A stretch of 64,000 nucleotides of DNA, taken from Geothrix limicola. GTDB lineage: Bacteria > Acidobacteriota > Holophagae > Holophagales > Holophagaceae. The notes below the pieces were generated by a model that did not search any database, had not been told where the DNA came from, and saw only the letters and a program-made list of their open reading frames with translations. Positions 17,691 through 26,744 of the stretch are shown in pieces. The translations under genes and the position numbers were made by a program. The stretch spans positions 1,054,001-1,118,000 of the forward strand of contig NZ_BSDE01000001.1 of assembly GCF_030268085.1 (NCBI RefSeq). The letters are read 5' to 3'. The first letter of the stretch is position 1. The number at the start of each line of letters is the position of its first letter.

Positions 17691-18158
17691 CTAGGCTTCG
17701 ACCACCGTCGCCTTGATGATCCGGTCATTGGCCTTGATGGCCTGCACGACCTTGATATCGGCATCCGCCACGCACTGACCGAAGACCGTGTGCACGCCGT
17801 CGAGATGCGCGACGTTGCGGCGGTCGCCGTTCACCACGAAGAACTGGCTGCCGCCCGTGTCCTTGCCGGCGTGGGCCATGGAGAGGGCACCCAGCTTGTG
17901 CTGGTGGGGGTTGCCGGCGGTCTCGCACTTGATCTTCCAGCCGGGGCCGCCGGTGCCGGGCATGCCCGAGGCGCCGGGCTTGGTGTTGGGGCAGCCGCCC
18001 TGGATGACGAAGTCGGGGATGACGCGGTGGAAGGCCAGGCCGTCGTAGAAGCCGGCCTCGATGAGCTTCACGAAGTTCGCCACGGTGCCCGGAGCCTCCT
18101 TCGGGAAGAGTTCCAGGTTGATGTCGCCCTTGTCGGTCTGGAAGCGCACGTGCGTCAT
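17691..18158 (-). CDS. Cytoplasmic peptidyl-prolyl cis-trans isomerase (cyclophilin)
   Basis: A 155-residue cyclophilin with no signal peptide. Active-site residues are in [13 protein letters not shown] (Arg and Gln), [16 protein letters not shown] and HTVFGQCV. A His-rich insertion [10 protein letters not shown] is typical of bacterial PpiB-type proteins. It assists proline isomerisation during folding in the cytoplasm. A second, exported cyclophilin is at 62785-63363. It is divergent from a small secreted protein. Confidence 0.93.
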   Translation of the reverse strand: MTHVRFQTDKGDINLELFPKEAPGTVANFVKLIEAGFYDGLAFHRVIPDFVIQGGCPNTKPGASGMPGTGGPGWKIKCETAGNPHQHKLGALSMAHAGKDTGGSQFFVVNGDRRNVAHLDGVHTVFGQCVADADIKVVQAIKANDRIIKATVVEA

Positions 18159-18214
18159 GGTTCACCTCATTGAGTCGAGCCTTCAGAATAGGATCCGCCA
18201 CCTCCGGAGTCAGC

Positions 18215-18703
18215 ATGAACTTCCTGCGTCCCCTGATCTGCCTCGTCGCCAGCCTCAGCCTCCAGGCCCAAACCCTCGAACTCCAGGCCAAAGGCGGCGG
18301 GGAGTTGAAGATCGGGGCCACGAGCTACCGGTTCGCCCTGACCGATCTCAGCACCGCCCCGGCGAAGGGAGGCCTTTCCGGAGCCCTGAAGCTGACGGGT
18401 AACCTGGTGCCAAAGGATGGTTCCGCCGGTACCTTCCACATGACGCTCATCGTCCTGAAATCGGGAGGCCTCTACACGCTCCGCATCGAAAGGCGGAACG
18501 GGAAGGCCTACCCCGACTCCTGGGCCGCCACCCTCAAGACGAAAACACGCGCCTTGAAGCTGGAGGACCGCCCCGGCGGCCGTGTCGAGATCCAGTGCGA
18601 GGGCCCGCTCACGGGCGTGATCGCACAGCGCCCCACGCAGGCCGACTGGTCGGGGACCCTCTGGGCCGTGTTCCCCGGAGAGACCGAGGTCGCGACAAAT
18701 TGA
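18215..18703 (+). CDS. Small exported protein, unknown
   Basis: A 162-residue protein with a signal peptide (1-19, cleaved near LQA-QT). The mature part is beta-rich, without cysteine pairs except one Cys late (EIQCEGPL), and contains LELQAKGGGELKIGATSYRF followed by alternating hydrophobic strands. I recognise no family. GGAG precedes ATG 18215; the extra codons upstream are not needed. After its stop lies a T7 run (18709-18715) without a strong stem. Confidence 0.65.
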   Translation: MNFLRPLICLVASLSLQAQTLELQAKGGGELKIGATSYRFALTDLSTAPAKGGLSGALKLTGNLVPKDGSAGTFHMTLIVLKSGGLYTLRIERRNGKAYPDSWAATLKTKTRALKLEDRPGGRVEIQCEGPLTGVIAQRPTQADWSGTLWAVFPGETEVATN

Positions 18704-18810
18704 TTCGTTTTTTTCTGAGAAGGGTCTAGGCTTGGCGCTAATTCCCACAGGCCAGGCCATCGGACTGGATGCACCTGGCACCTAATCACCCAACCATCAT
18801 GGAGGTCGAA

Positions 18811-19152
18811 ATGTCCACCAAACAGGTCAAGGTGCATGCCGGGGGATGCGCGCCGGGCAGTCTGGAACTCTTCAAGAACAAGGACGAGGTCATCTTCGTG
18901 CAGGGTGAGCCAGACGCCCCCCTCACCGTCCACGTGGACAACCGCGAGCTCTTCGGAACCTCGACCTGCACCGTGGGCAGCAACGCCTCCGACGCGCCGG
19001 TCTACAAAGCCCAGGCCCCGGGGAACTACACCATCGCCCTCACGCCCTCGGCCATGAAGGCAGGCGGCAACGGCACCATCCAGGTCATCTGCTTCGCCCC
19101 CTCCACCGCCCTGGGCGCAGGCAGTTCGGGATCCATCAAAGTCACGGGCTGA
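18811..19152 (+). CDS. Small conserved-looking protein with three cysteines, unknown
   Basis: A 113-residue protein starting at ATG 18811 with GGAGG 6 nt upstream. It has no signal peptide. The composition is beta-sandwich-like (DAPLTVHVDNRELFGTSTC, APGNYTIALTPSAMKAG), and Cys occurs in GGCAPG, STCTV and VICFAP. No family is recognised. It ends 10 nt from the convergent kinase gene, with no terminator visible between them. Confidence 0.65.
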   Translation: MSTKQVKVHAGGCAPGSLELFKNKDEVIFVQGEPDAPLTVHVDNRELFGTSTCTVGSNASDAPVYKAQAPGNYTIALTPSAMKAGGNGTIQVICFAPSTALGAGSSGSIKVTG

Positions 19153-19162
19153 ACCGGGCCAT

Positions 19163-22100
19163 TCAGAGCGGGGTTTTCGCCAATTTCTGGGCGCGCTCAT
19201 CCTGAGCCTTCCATTCCGCCAGCAGGTGTCCGTTCAGGCCGAACGCCTCCGCAAAAACACGGTGCGCCTCGGCGGCCATCGCGCTTCGTGCTCCCGTGGG
19301 GAGCCCTTCGGCCTCCTCCAGTTGCAGGGCCCCCTGCACCGCCATCGCCTCGCCCCACCGGGGCCGAAGGGTCCCGAGGTGGGCCAGCAGCGCCTGGGCG
19401 CGAGCCCGGCTGGAGCGTTCACTGGGACGCTCGTCCTGTGCCGAGGCGCGCTCCCCCCGCGTCGAGAGGCGTTCCGCCCCCGCCGCCGAAAGGCGTTCCC
19501 CCGGCGCCGAGAGGCGTTCCCATCGGGCCTCGGCCAGGTAGCAGCGGGCCAGCAGCAGTTCGAGATCCGTGGCTTCGGGCGCCACCTTGAGTGCCTGCTC
19601 CAGGGGCTGGGCCGCTGAGCGGAAATCACGGGGCTGGGCCCGCAGGTGGGCGGCCTTCCACTGGGCCGCCGCCACGCGCAATTCACCGAGGTACTGGAGC
19701 GCGTCCCGGTCCTGGGCATCCACTGCGAGCGCCTTGGCCAGCAGCGCCTCGCCGCGCTGAAGGTGCGAGGCCGGTTCGGCGCCGTCCCGCAGGCAAAGCT
19801 CCAGCCGGACGGCGCAGGCCCGTCCCAGGTTTGCCTGGACGGTCTTGTTCCCCGGAGCGATCGCCAGCGCCTTCTGCAGGGCGGCCTCGGCTTCCCGAAG
19901 GCTTTGAAGGGCCTTGGCTCCGGTTTCCCAACGGGCCTTCCAGATCAGCAGATCCCCCAGGTTGAGGTGGCCGTGCACCTGGTTGGGGGCCACCGCCACG
20001 GCCTGCCGGTAGGCCGCCTGCGCCTGGACCAGGAAGGGAGAGGGTTCCCGCCCGGCGTCCCAGGCGGATTGGGCCAACAGGAGCTGGGCCAGCCCGACGA
20101 CGTTATGCAGATGGGGCACGGCCCGGTTGATCTCCAGACCCTGGCGGCTGGCGTCCAGGGATTGCCGCAGCTCCGGCCCCGGATCCTCGCCCCGCTGGCG
20201 CTTGCGCAGGGCCAACTCGTACCAGACCCGGGCCTTCACGTAATAGGGGACGAAGTGCTTGGGATTGAGGGACTGGGCCTGGCCCAGTACTTCGAGAGCC
20301 GTCTTCAGGTCCTCCTCGGGATGGGCCCCCCCGGGAAGCGCGGCCCGCTGCTGGAGGCAGGTGCCCAGGTTGATCCAGGCGGGCAGCAGGTGCGGTTCCA
20401 TCCGCGTGGCCTGCTCGTAGGCGGCGATGGCGCCGTTCAGATGCGCGGCGGGGTCTCGCCCGTTCTGCCCCTCGAAATCGGACCAGGTCTGGTGGATGAG
20501 GCCGATGTGGTTTTCCACGGCGTAGTCGCGCTTTTCGGTGGAAAGAGATTCGAAGGCTTTGAGCCCCTTGGCCAACTGGTCGGTGGGATCGCGGTTCTGG
20601 TCCTGGCGCGCGTTTCCCCACTGGTAGTAGGCCATCCCCAGGGCGACCCAGGCGTCGGCGCGAGTAGATTCAGCCTCCAGCGCCTTCCAGGCCGTCATCA
20701 CCGCCTGCTGGCCAAGATCTTCGGCATCCTCGCTGCGGTTCGATTTGAAATCGGAATAGTGCCGGAGCAGGCCGGATTCCAGGATGAGCGAAGGCACGTG
20801 GTCCGGCTGGGCCCTCAGCGCCAGTTTGGCCGCCGTCATGCCCCTTTCGAAGGCCGGTTCCACGTGGCCCTGGCCGTACTTCTCCATGATCAGGGCATTG
20901 AGTTCCAGCTCCGCCATGGCCGCGTAGATCGCAGGCGCGCTGCGCCCGCTGGTGGCCGCCGCGGCGAGGATCTCGCGACCCGCGTCGAAATCCGCCAGGG
21001 CCGCCTCTCGTTCTCCCTGGTTCCAGCGCTTCCAGGCCCGGGCCTGGAACAACGATCCGCGGAGGAGCGGCGCCTCGTAGAACCAGGGCAGTTCCTCCCC
21101 CAGCGCGCGAAGGCGCTCCAGGGCCTCGTCCAGGCGCCCCTCACAGAAGGCCATCAGGGCCTCCAGGTACTCCGGTGAAGGCACATCGGCGCCCTTCGCC
21201 TGATGCAGGAAGGTCAGGGCCGGCGCGCGCAGGGTCGCGTCGATGCTCTGCATCCGCGCGCTGCGCTGGTCGGCCGAAGGAATGCGCTCGGCCTCCAGCA
21301 GTTTTTCGCGGTACTGCTGGCCCAGCACCACCGCCAGGGCATAGGCCACGCGAGGCGCGCGGTAGCCGGCATCCCAGGCCATCTGCAGGTGTTCGCGGGC
21401 CTTCTCGTCATCCTCGAGTGTCCAGTAGCCGCGCCCCAGCGCGTAGTGTCCAGGCCCGTTGGCGATGGGCCCGGCCTGCCGCATGTCCTCCTGCAGCCGG
21501 GCCATGTGATCCCGCACGGCCTTCAGATCGGGACGGATGTCATGCAGGGGCGCCAGGGCCGAGTAGCGCGCCATGGACTCGATGCGGGCCATGGACTCCG
21601 TGAACTCCTGGGCCAGCCTTTCGCGGCGACCGGCGTCCCGCCTCGTTTTCAGGGCCATGCCCAGAGACACGGACACCACCAGCAGGGCAGCGGCGCCAGC
21701 ACCCGCGAGCTGCTTGTGCTTCTGCAGCTTGCGCTGGAGCCGGTACCAAAGCCCCGTGGGACGCGCAAGCACGGGCTCACCGGCGAGGAACCGGTCCAGG
21801 TCGTCGGCCAGGACCTTGGCGGAGTCGTAGCGCCGGGAGCGATCCTTCTCCAGGCACTTGAGGGTGATGGCCTCCAGATCCTTGGGAATGTCCATCCTGA
21901 AGGTCCGCATGGATGGGACCTCGTCCGACGTGACGGCGCTGAGGATCTCCAGCGCGTTGGAGCCGGAGACCGGCGAGTGGCCCGTGCTCACCTGGTAGAG
22001 GGTGGCCCCCAGGCTGTAGACGTCGGTGCGGCGGTCCAGGCGGGACACCTCGCCCCGCGCCTGCTCCGGGGACATGAAGGCCGGCGTGCCCAGCACGGAT

Positions 22101-22696
22101 CCGGTCTCGGTGACGTCCTGGTTCCATTCGTGGGCCAGTCCGAAATCCATGACGAAGGTGCGCAGGGCTCCGTCCTCCGCCCGCTCCACCATGATGTTCG
22201 AGGGCTTCAGATCCCGGTGGATGATGCCCACCCGATGGGCCTCGTGGACGCCTCTCGCTGCGTCGCGCACCACGATCACCTTCTGCTCCAGCGACAACTC
22301 CGCGGCGAGCGCATCCAGCGAGCGGCCGGGGATGTGCTGCATGGTGATGAAGACCCGGCCCCCCACCTCGCCCACTTCGAAGACCTTGCACACATGCTCG
22401 TGATCCACGCGGGCCTGGGCCCTGGCCTCCAGCAGGAAACGCTGGAGATGGCGCTCGCCCTCGATGCGCACGAACTTGATGGCCACCTCGCGCCCCAGGC
22501 GCCGATCCCGGGCGAGGAACACCAGCCCCATGCCACCCTGTCCGAGAAACCCCAGGGGCTCGTAACGGTCCCAGTCCTTGATGGGGAAGTCCGGGTGGCT
22601 TGCGTGCGCGCTGAAGGCGAAGGCCGAACCATCCCCGGCCAGGGTGTCCGCCTGGGACAACTCTGAAGCCGATGGGAAGTCCCGCCCGTCCTCCAT
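19163..22696 (-). CDS. Ser/Thr protein kinase with membrane segment and long TPR C-terminus
   Basis: A 1177-residue protein. The kinase domain spans about 44-305: Gly loop GQGGMG (52-57), VAIK Lys (74), HRDLKPSN (160-167), DFG (184-186) and GTPAFMSPEQ activation segment (203-212). One membrane segment follows at about 329-347, then about 800 residues of helical repeats of TPR type, probably outside the inner membrane. A low-complexity ERLS-rich insert sits near 1058-1097. The start at 22696 is chosen because the family N-terminus begins there; in-frame Met codons at 22804, 22807 and 22852 are possible but give an unusual leader. It is divergent from an FHA-SpoIIE phosphatase, a plausible functional partner. 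Confidence 0.9.
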   Translation of the reverse strand: MEDGRDFPSASELSQADTLAGDGSAFAFSAHASHPDFPIKDWDRYEPLGFLGQGGMGLVFLARDRRLGREVAIKFVRIEGERHLQRFLLEARAQARVDHEHVCKVFEVGEVGGRVFITMQHIPGRSLDALAAELSLEQKVIVVRDAARGVHEAHRVGIIHRDLKPSNIMVERAEDGALRTFVMDFGLAHEWNQDVTETGSVLGTPAFMSPEQARGEVSRLDRRTDVYSLGATLYQVSTGHSPVSGSNALEILSAVTSDEVPSMRTFRMDIPKDLEAITLKCLEKDRSRRYDSAKVLADDLDRFLAGEPVLARPTGLWYRLQRKLQKHKQLAGAGAAALLVVSVSLGMALKTRRDAGRRERLAQEFTESMARIESMARYSALAPLHDIRPDLKAVRDHMARLQEDMRQAGPIANGPGHYALGRGYWTLEDDEKAREHLQMAWDAGYRAPRVAYALAVVLGQQYREKLLEAERIPSADQRSARMQSIDATLRAPALTFLHQAKGADVPSPEYLEALMAFCEGRLDEALERLRALGEELPWFYEAPLLRGSLFQARAWKRWNQGEREAALADFDAGREILAAAATSGRSAPAIYAAMAELELNALIMEKYGQGHVEPAFERGMTAAKLALRAQPDHVPSLILESGLLRHYSDFKSNRSEDAEDLGQQAVMTAWKALEAESTRADAWVALGMAYYQWGNARQDQNRDPTDQLAKGLKAFESLSTEKRDYAVENHIGLIHQTWSDFEGQNGRDPAAHLNGAIAAYEQATRMEPHLLPAWINLGTCLQQRAALPGGAHPEEDLKTALEVLGQAQSLNPKHFVPYYVKARVWYELALRKRQRGEDPGPELRQSLDASRQGLEINRAVPHLHNVVGLAQLLLAQSAWDAGREPSPFLVQAQAAYRQAVAVAPNQVHGHLNLGDLLIWKARWETGAKALQSLREAEAALQKALAIAPGNKTVQANLGRACAVRLELCLRDGAEPASHLQRGEALLAKALAVDAQDRDALQYLGELRVAAAQWKAAHLRAQPRDFRSAAQPLEQALKVAPEATDLELLLARCYLAEARWERLSAPGERLSAAGAERLSTRGERASAQDERPSERSSRARAQALLAHLGTLRPRWGEAMAVQGALQLEEAEGLPTGARSAMAAEAHRVFAEAFGLNGHLLAEWKAQDERAQKLAKTPL
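19406..19527 (-). repeat. ERLS-type micro-repeats inside the kinase gene
   Basis: The DNA contains several imperfect copies of a gaggcgttcc-centred unit, encoding ERLSAPG, ERLSAAGA, ERLSTRG, ERASAQD and ERPSE in a row. The copies are 7-8 codons apart. This looks like a slippage-prone expansion inserted between two TPR helices. Confidence 0.7.
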
Positions 22697-22894
22697 GGCC
22701 TTAGCCCCTAGTCCCGGAACCCTCGCCCCTCGGGGCGAGCCTCGCGATCGCACCTGAAAGGCAGCCTGCCTGTCGACACATGGTTCCCCGGGGATCGAGG
22801 TCATCATAGGCCAACCGGAGATAGGCAAGGTGGTGTACCTTGCTCTTCCCAACCTCTACCCCATTCCCGTCCCCGTCCTTGTGGCCGAGGTCCC

Positions 22895-24541
22895 GTGACG
22901 AACCTGGTGCTGCACGTCCCCGGCAGGCCGCCCTTCCAGTTGGAAGGCGAGGGAAGGTCGTGGACGCTGGGGCGGTCCTCGCAGAACGACGTGGCCATCC
23001 CCGACGTCAGCCTCAGCCGTCATCACGCGCGCATCAGCTGGAAGGACGGCGTGGCCTACCTCGAGGACCTGGGCTCCCTGAACGGCACCTCGCTGAACGG
23101 AGAGCGGATCACCACCGCCCATCCCCTGCAGGATGGGGACGAGATCCTGCTCGGCCAGGTGCTCCTGCGGCTGGGTTCCCCCTCTCGCGGCCCCCGGGTG
23201 CATATCGGCGCCGAGAGCGACCAGTCTTCCTCCGCCGGCTCCCTCGTCCTGCCCCTGGAGCGCATCAGGGCCCTTCCCGAGCGGCGAAGCGAAGCACCCC
23301 AGACCCTGCGCCTCCGGGAAGTGATCCAGGAGATCCAGTCCCTCACCCTGGAACTGCTCCAGGACACGCCTCCCGAAGAACTGCTCTCCAACCTTCTGGA
23401 CCGGCTGTGGACCCTGCTCAAACCCTGGCGGGCCGCCGTGCTGATCCTCGACAGCCAATCGGGCCTGCACACCGTCGCCTCGCGGGGGCCCGAAGGCAAC
23501 CAGCCGATCCTCCTGGCACGGAGCCTCGTGGACGCGGCGCTGGAGCGGAAGGAATCCGTCCTCTTCAACGACCTGGGCGATAGCCAGGATGGCCAGGGCC
23601 TGGCCTCCCCATCCCTCGTGCTCAGCGGGATCACTTCGGCCCTGGTCACGCCCCTCGAGCACCAGGGTGTCGTGAAGGGCCTGCTTTATCTCGATTCCCG
23701 GGCACCGCGCCTCCCCTTCGACGAGGAGGATCTGCGCCTCGCCAACACCTTCGCCCACCTCGCCACCGCCAAACTGGAACAGGCCCGCATGCGGGAAGAA
23801 GCCATGGCCCGCAAGAAGCTGGACCAGGAGCTGGATCTGGCCCGTCACATCCAGCAGGGCCTCCTGCCCGGATTCCCGCCTGAGATCGCAGGCTACGAGA
23901 TCCAGGGCAACAACCTGCCCAGCCGCCAGGTCTCGGGCGACCTCTTCGGGTGGTGGCCCCGCAGCGACGGGCGCTGGCTCTTCTGTCTGGCGGACGTGAG
24001 CGGGAAGGGCCTGGGCCCGGGCCTGCTGATGGCCTCCATGCAGGCCACGCTGGAGGCCTGGACCGAGCGCGATTTGTCCACCGCCGACATGGCCTTCCAG
24101 CTCTCCCGGATGCTCGCGCGACACACGGACGGGCGGCGCTTCGTCACGGCCTTCCTGGCTCTGCTGGATCCCCGAACCGGCGCACTCACCTACACCAATG
24201 CCGGCCACAACCCGGCCCTCCTCCTGCGTCCGGGCCGTCCAGTAGAGACCCTCGATGCCCAGGGCCTTCCCATCGCCATGCTGCCCGGCCACCCCTATGC
24301 GGAAGCCACCCTCCAATTGGCGCCCAGGGATCTGCTCGTGGTCTACACCGATGGCATCACCGAAGCCACCGATCCCGGCAATGAGGAATTCGGCGCCGAG
24401 GCCCTCCAATCCCTGCTCGTGGCCAAGCAGCACGAACCGCTCCTGGCCTTGGATGCAGCCATCCTCGGCGAGCTGGATCGCTTCACCCAGGGGGCCCCCT
24501 ACCAGGACGACCGCACCCTCCTGATGCTGAGGCGGATCTGA
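22895..24541 (+). CDS. FHA-GAF-SpoIIE protein phosphatase
   Basis: A 548-residue cytoplasmic phosphatase. Residues 1-95 form an FHA domain (LGRSSQNDVAIPDVSLSRHHARI, then GSLNGTSLNG) that reads phospho-Thr. A GAF-like domain spans about 150-300. A coiled linker (about 305-325) leads to a SpoIIE/PP2C domain (about 330-548) with SGDLFGWW, LADVSGKGLGPGLLM and YTDGITEATD carrying the metal-binding Asp residues. The domain order is that of RsbU-like partner-switching phosphatases, with FHA replacing the usual sensor. No anti-sigma-antagonist gene is near. It is divergent from the Ser/Thr kinase, whose phosphorylated form could recruit it through FHA; that is inference. Confidence 0.9.
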   Translation: MTNLVLHVPGRPPFQLEGEGRSWTLGRSSQNDVAIPDVSLSRHHARISWKDGVAYLEDLGSLNGTSLNGERITTAHPLQDGDEILLGQVLLRLGSPSRGPRVHIGAESDQSSSAGSLVLPLERIRALPERRSEAPQTLRLREVIQEIQSLTLELLQDTPPEELLSNLLDRLWTLLKPWRAAVLILDSQSGLHTVASRGPEGNQPILLARSLVDAALERKESVLFNDLGDSQDGQGLASPSLVLSGITSALVTPLEHQGVVKGLLYLDSRAPRLPFDEEDLRLANTFAHLATAKLEQARMREEAMARKKLDQELDLARHIQQGLLPGFPPEIAGYEIQGNNLPSRQVSGDLFGWWPRSDGRWLFCLADVSGKGLGPGLLMASMQATLEAWTERDLSTADMAFQLSRMLARHTDGRRFVTAFLALLDPRTGALTYTNAGHNPALLLRPGRPVETLDAQGLPIAMLPGHPYAEATLQLAPRDLLVVYTDGITEATDPGNEEFGAEALQSLLVAKQHEPLLALDAAILGELDRFTQGAPYQDDRTLLMLRRI

Positions 24542-24612
24542 ACGGAATCTGAAACTTCCCGGTGAGGTTGGACTCCCCCTATCCTTGGCATTGGCGGGGA
24601 GGTTCATTCGAG

Positions 24613-25290
24613 ATGAAGGTCCTATTGGTCGAGGATGATCCGCGAGCCGCGGCAAGCCTGGAGCGGAGCCTCCGGGAGCAGGGCTTTTCCGTAGAGGTGG
24701 CCTTGGATGGTTTGAAGGGTCTGGAACTGGGGAAATCCGCCAGCTTCGACTGCTTGATCCTGGATGTGATGCTGCCGGGGATGGATGGATTCTCCCTGCT
24801 CTGGGAACTGCGCACGGCGGGCATCGAGACACCGGTGATGTTCCTCACAGCCCGAGATACGCTTCCCGACAAGGTGCGCGGGCTGGAGCTGGGTGGCGGC
24901 GATTACCTGGTCAAGCCCTTCGCCTTTTCCGAGCTGTTGCTGCGGATCAACAACCTGCTGTCGCGGGGATCGACCACGGGGGCCAAGACCTGGGTCATCG
25001 GCGACCTCACGGTGAATCCCTTCCAACGCAAGGTCTATCGGGGCGCAGATCGCCTCGACCTCAGCTCCCAGGAATACGCGCTGCTCGAACTCCTGGTCCG
25101 GAACGCAGGCCACATCGTGACCCGCACCCGCATCGCCGAGGAACTGTGGGACCTCTCCTACCAGGGGGATCCCAACCTGGTGGATGCGGCCGTGCGAAGG
25201 CTGAGGAAGAAGGTGGACGATCCCTATCCGCAGAAAATCATCCAGACCCGCCGAGGCGTGGGCTACCTGGTCGAGCCTGCCCATGCTTGA
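24613..25290 (+). CDS. OmpR-family response regulator, heavy-metal (CusR/CopR) type
   Basis: A 225-residue regulator. The receiver has acidic residues at VEDD (7-9), the phospho-acceptor Asp51 in LILDVMLPG, and the KPFAF Lys near 101. A winged-helix OmpR domain follows with the DNA-contacting RRLRKKVDD and the RGVGYLVE wing. LTARDTLPDKVRGLELGGGDYLVKPFAF and IAEELWDLSYQGDPNLVDAAVRRLRKKVDD closely follow the heavy-metal regulator pattern. The start is at MKVLLVEDD. The stop overlaps the kinase gene by 8 nt, so both are made together. Confidence 0.93.
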   Translation: MKVLLVEDDPRAAASLERSLREQGFSVEVALDGLKGLELGKSASFDCLILDVMLPGMDGFSLLWELRTAGIETPVMFLTARDTLPDKVRGLELGGGDYLVKPFAFSELLLRINNLLSRGSTTGAKTWVIGDLTVNPFQRKVYRGADRLDLSSQEYALLELLVRNAGHIVTRTRIAEELWDLSYQGDPNLVDAAVRRLRKKVDDPYPQKIIQTRRGVGYLVEPAHA

Positions 25291-26638
25291 GACCCTTCGC
25301 CGCTCGATGATTCTCCATTTGGCCGTGGTGTTTGCCTTGGGCATGTCCGCTGTGGTGGGGGGCGCGGGGCTCTACCTGCATACCTCCATGACACATGCGG
25401 TCTACGCCCAGGTGAATCGGGACCTGCTTGAATCCGCGCGCCTGACCTTGCACCGGCTCGAAGAAGACAAGATGGAACCCGATAAGGAGTTGCTCGACCT
25501 TGGGGACAACGTGTTTCTGCGCCTCACGACGCCCGCGGGCAAGGTGGTTCTTGAAAGTCCCGAATGGGCCCATCTCCTGCCCAGGAAAGCCCCCGTCCCC
25601 ATGGAGAACTGGTCCTGGTGGGAAAGCCCGCTGAAGGAACCCGTGCGCCTCAAAATCGTCACGTTCCGCTATCAAGGCGGATGGATCCAGCTCGCCAGGG
25701 ACATGCATCCGGAAGAGCGAGTCCTGAAGGTTTTTCGAAAATCGTTGTGGGCCCTGCTGGCCATCATCCCCTTCGTGTCAGCGGCGCTTGGATTCACGCT
25801 CATCAGCCTGGGGCTCTCCCCCCTAGAACGGCTCCGTTCGAAGACGGGAGGCATCGGGCCGGAAACCCTGAAATCCAGGATCGATCCCTCCCCCTTCCCC
25901 AGAGAGCTCGATCCCCTCGTGGAGACCGTGAACCGGGCCCTTGACAGGCTGGAGTCAGGATTCACGCGGCTGTCCGAATTGAACAGCGACCTTGCCCACG
26001 AGATGCGCACGCCCGTGCATGCCATGCGCCTGGAGTGCGAAAGCCTCCTCTCCAGCCGGGATCTGCCCGAACCGCTGATGGATCAGCTCGCCGCCATGAT
26101 GGACACCCTGGGCCACATGGGGGCCGTTATCGAACAGATGCTGGTCCTGGCTCGCTTCGAGGATCCATCGAACAGCATCACCCCGATGCTGCTTCAGGCC
26201 GAGACCTTGATTCGGGCCGCGGTGGCACCCTATGAATCTCTAGCGGAAGAAAGGGGCGTCGCCATCGAATGGACCTCCACACCAGGCCTGACCCTCATGG
26301 GCGATGCCACCCTCCTCAAACGCGCGCTGCACAACCTTCTGGCAAACGCCATCCGTCATGCCCCTGGAGGTTCGGTGGTCCGTCTATCGGCTCTGCAAGA
26401 GGGTGATGCCGCCATCCTCGCCGTGTCTGACCATGGGGAGGGCATCCCCGCCAACGTGCTGAACCAGCTGGGCCGCCGCTTTGTGAGGCAGGATGCCTCC
26501 CGCAACCGCCAGGGCGGTGGCGCGGGCCTAGGGCTCGCCATCGTTCAGGGCATCGCCCGACTCCATGGTGCGCACTTTCATATCGAGAGCGAAGAGGGCA
26601 CGGGCACTGTGGCACAAATCACATTCCCTGTTACCTGA
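25283..26638 (+). CDS. Membrane sensor histidine kinase, heavy-metal (CusS) type
   Basis: A 451-residue kinase with membrane segments at about 10-32 and 155-176 enclosing a periplasmic sensor of about 120 residues, a HAMP-like linker, an H-box SDLAHEMRTPVHAM with the phospho-His at 239, and an ATPase domain (NLLANAIRHAP, DHGEGIP, GGGAGLGLAI). The layout matches CusS-type metal sensors. The periplasmic part is rich in Trp, Pro and Glu (PMENWSWWE) and has few His or Met, so its ligand may differ from Cu/Ag. It partners the regulator just upstream. Its stop codon lies inside the 20-bp dyad before the cytochrome-barrel gene. Confidence 0.92.
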   Translation: MLETLRRSMILHLAVVFALGMSAVVGGAGLYLHTSMTHAVYAQVNRDLLESARLTLHRLEEDKMEPDKELLDLGDNVFLRLTTPAGKVVLESPEWAHLLPRKAPVPMENWSWWESPLKEPVRLKIVTFRYQGGWIQLARDMHPEERVLKVFRKSLWALLAIIPFVSAALGFTLISLGLSPLERLRSKTGGIGPETLKSRIDPSPFPRELDPLVETVNRALDRLESGFTRLSELNSDLAHEMRTPVHAMRLECESLLSSRDLPEPLMDQLAAMMDTLGHMGAVIEQMLVLARFEDPSNSITPMLLQAETLIRAAVAPYESLAEERGVAIEWTSTPGLTLMGDATLLKRALHNLLANAIRHAPGGSVVRLSALQEGDAAILAVSDHGEGIPANVLNQLGRRFVRQDASRNRQGGGAGLGLAIVQGIARLHGAHFHIESEEGTGTVAQITFPVT

Positions 26639-26652
26639 TCGAACGATCAGGT
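26633..26652. promoter_or_regulatory. Perfect 20-bp dyad, candidate operator
   Basis: The sequence 26633-26652 is a 9-bp perfect inverted repeat with a 2-nt spacer (acctgatcg, aa, cgatcaggt). It covers the kinase stop codon and lies about 93 nt before the start of the cytochrome-barrel gene. It has no T-tract and only a 2-nt loop, so a terminator is unlikely; a dimeric regulator site fits better. Binding by the upstream OmpR-type regulator is inference, and such regulators more often use direct repeats. Confidence 0.55.
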
Positions 26653-26744
26653 TGGCGTCAGCCTGCGGTCAGGGGAGCCCATTAGGTTGGGTCCATGGGG
26701 TCAATCTGACTCTATTTCATGCGCCCCCGCGCAGGAGGTTTCCA

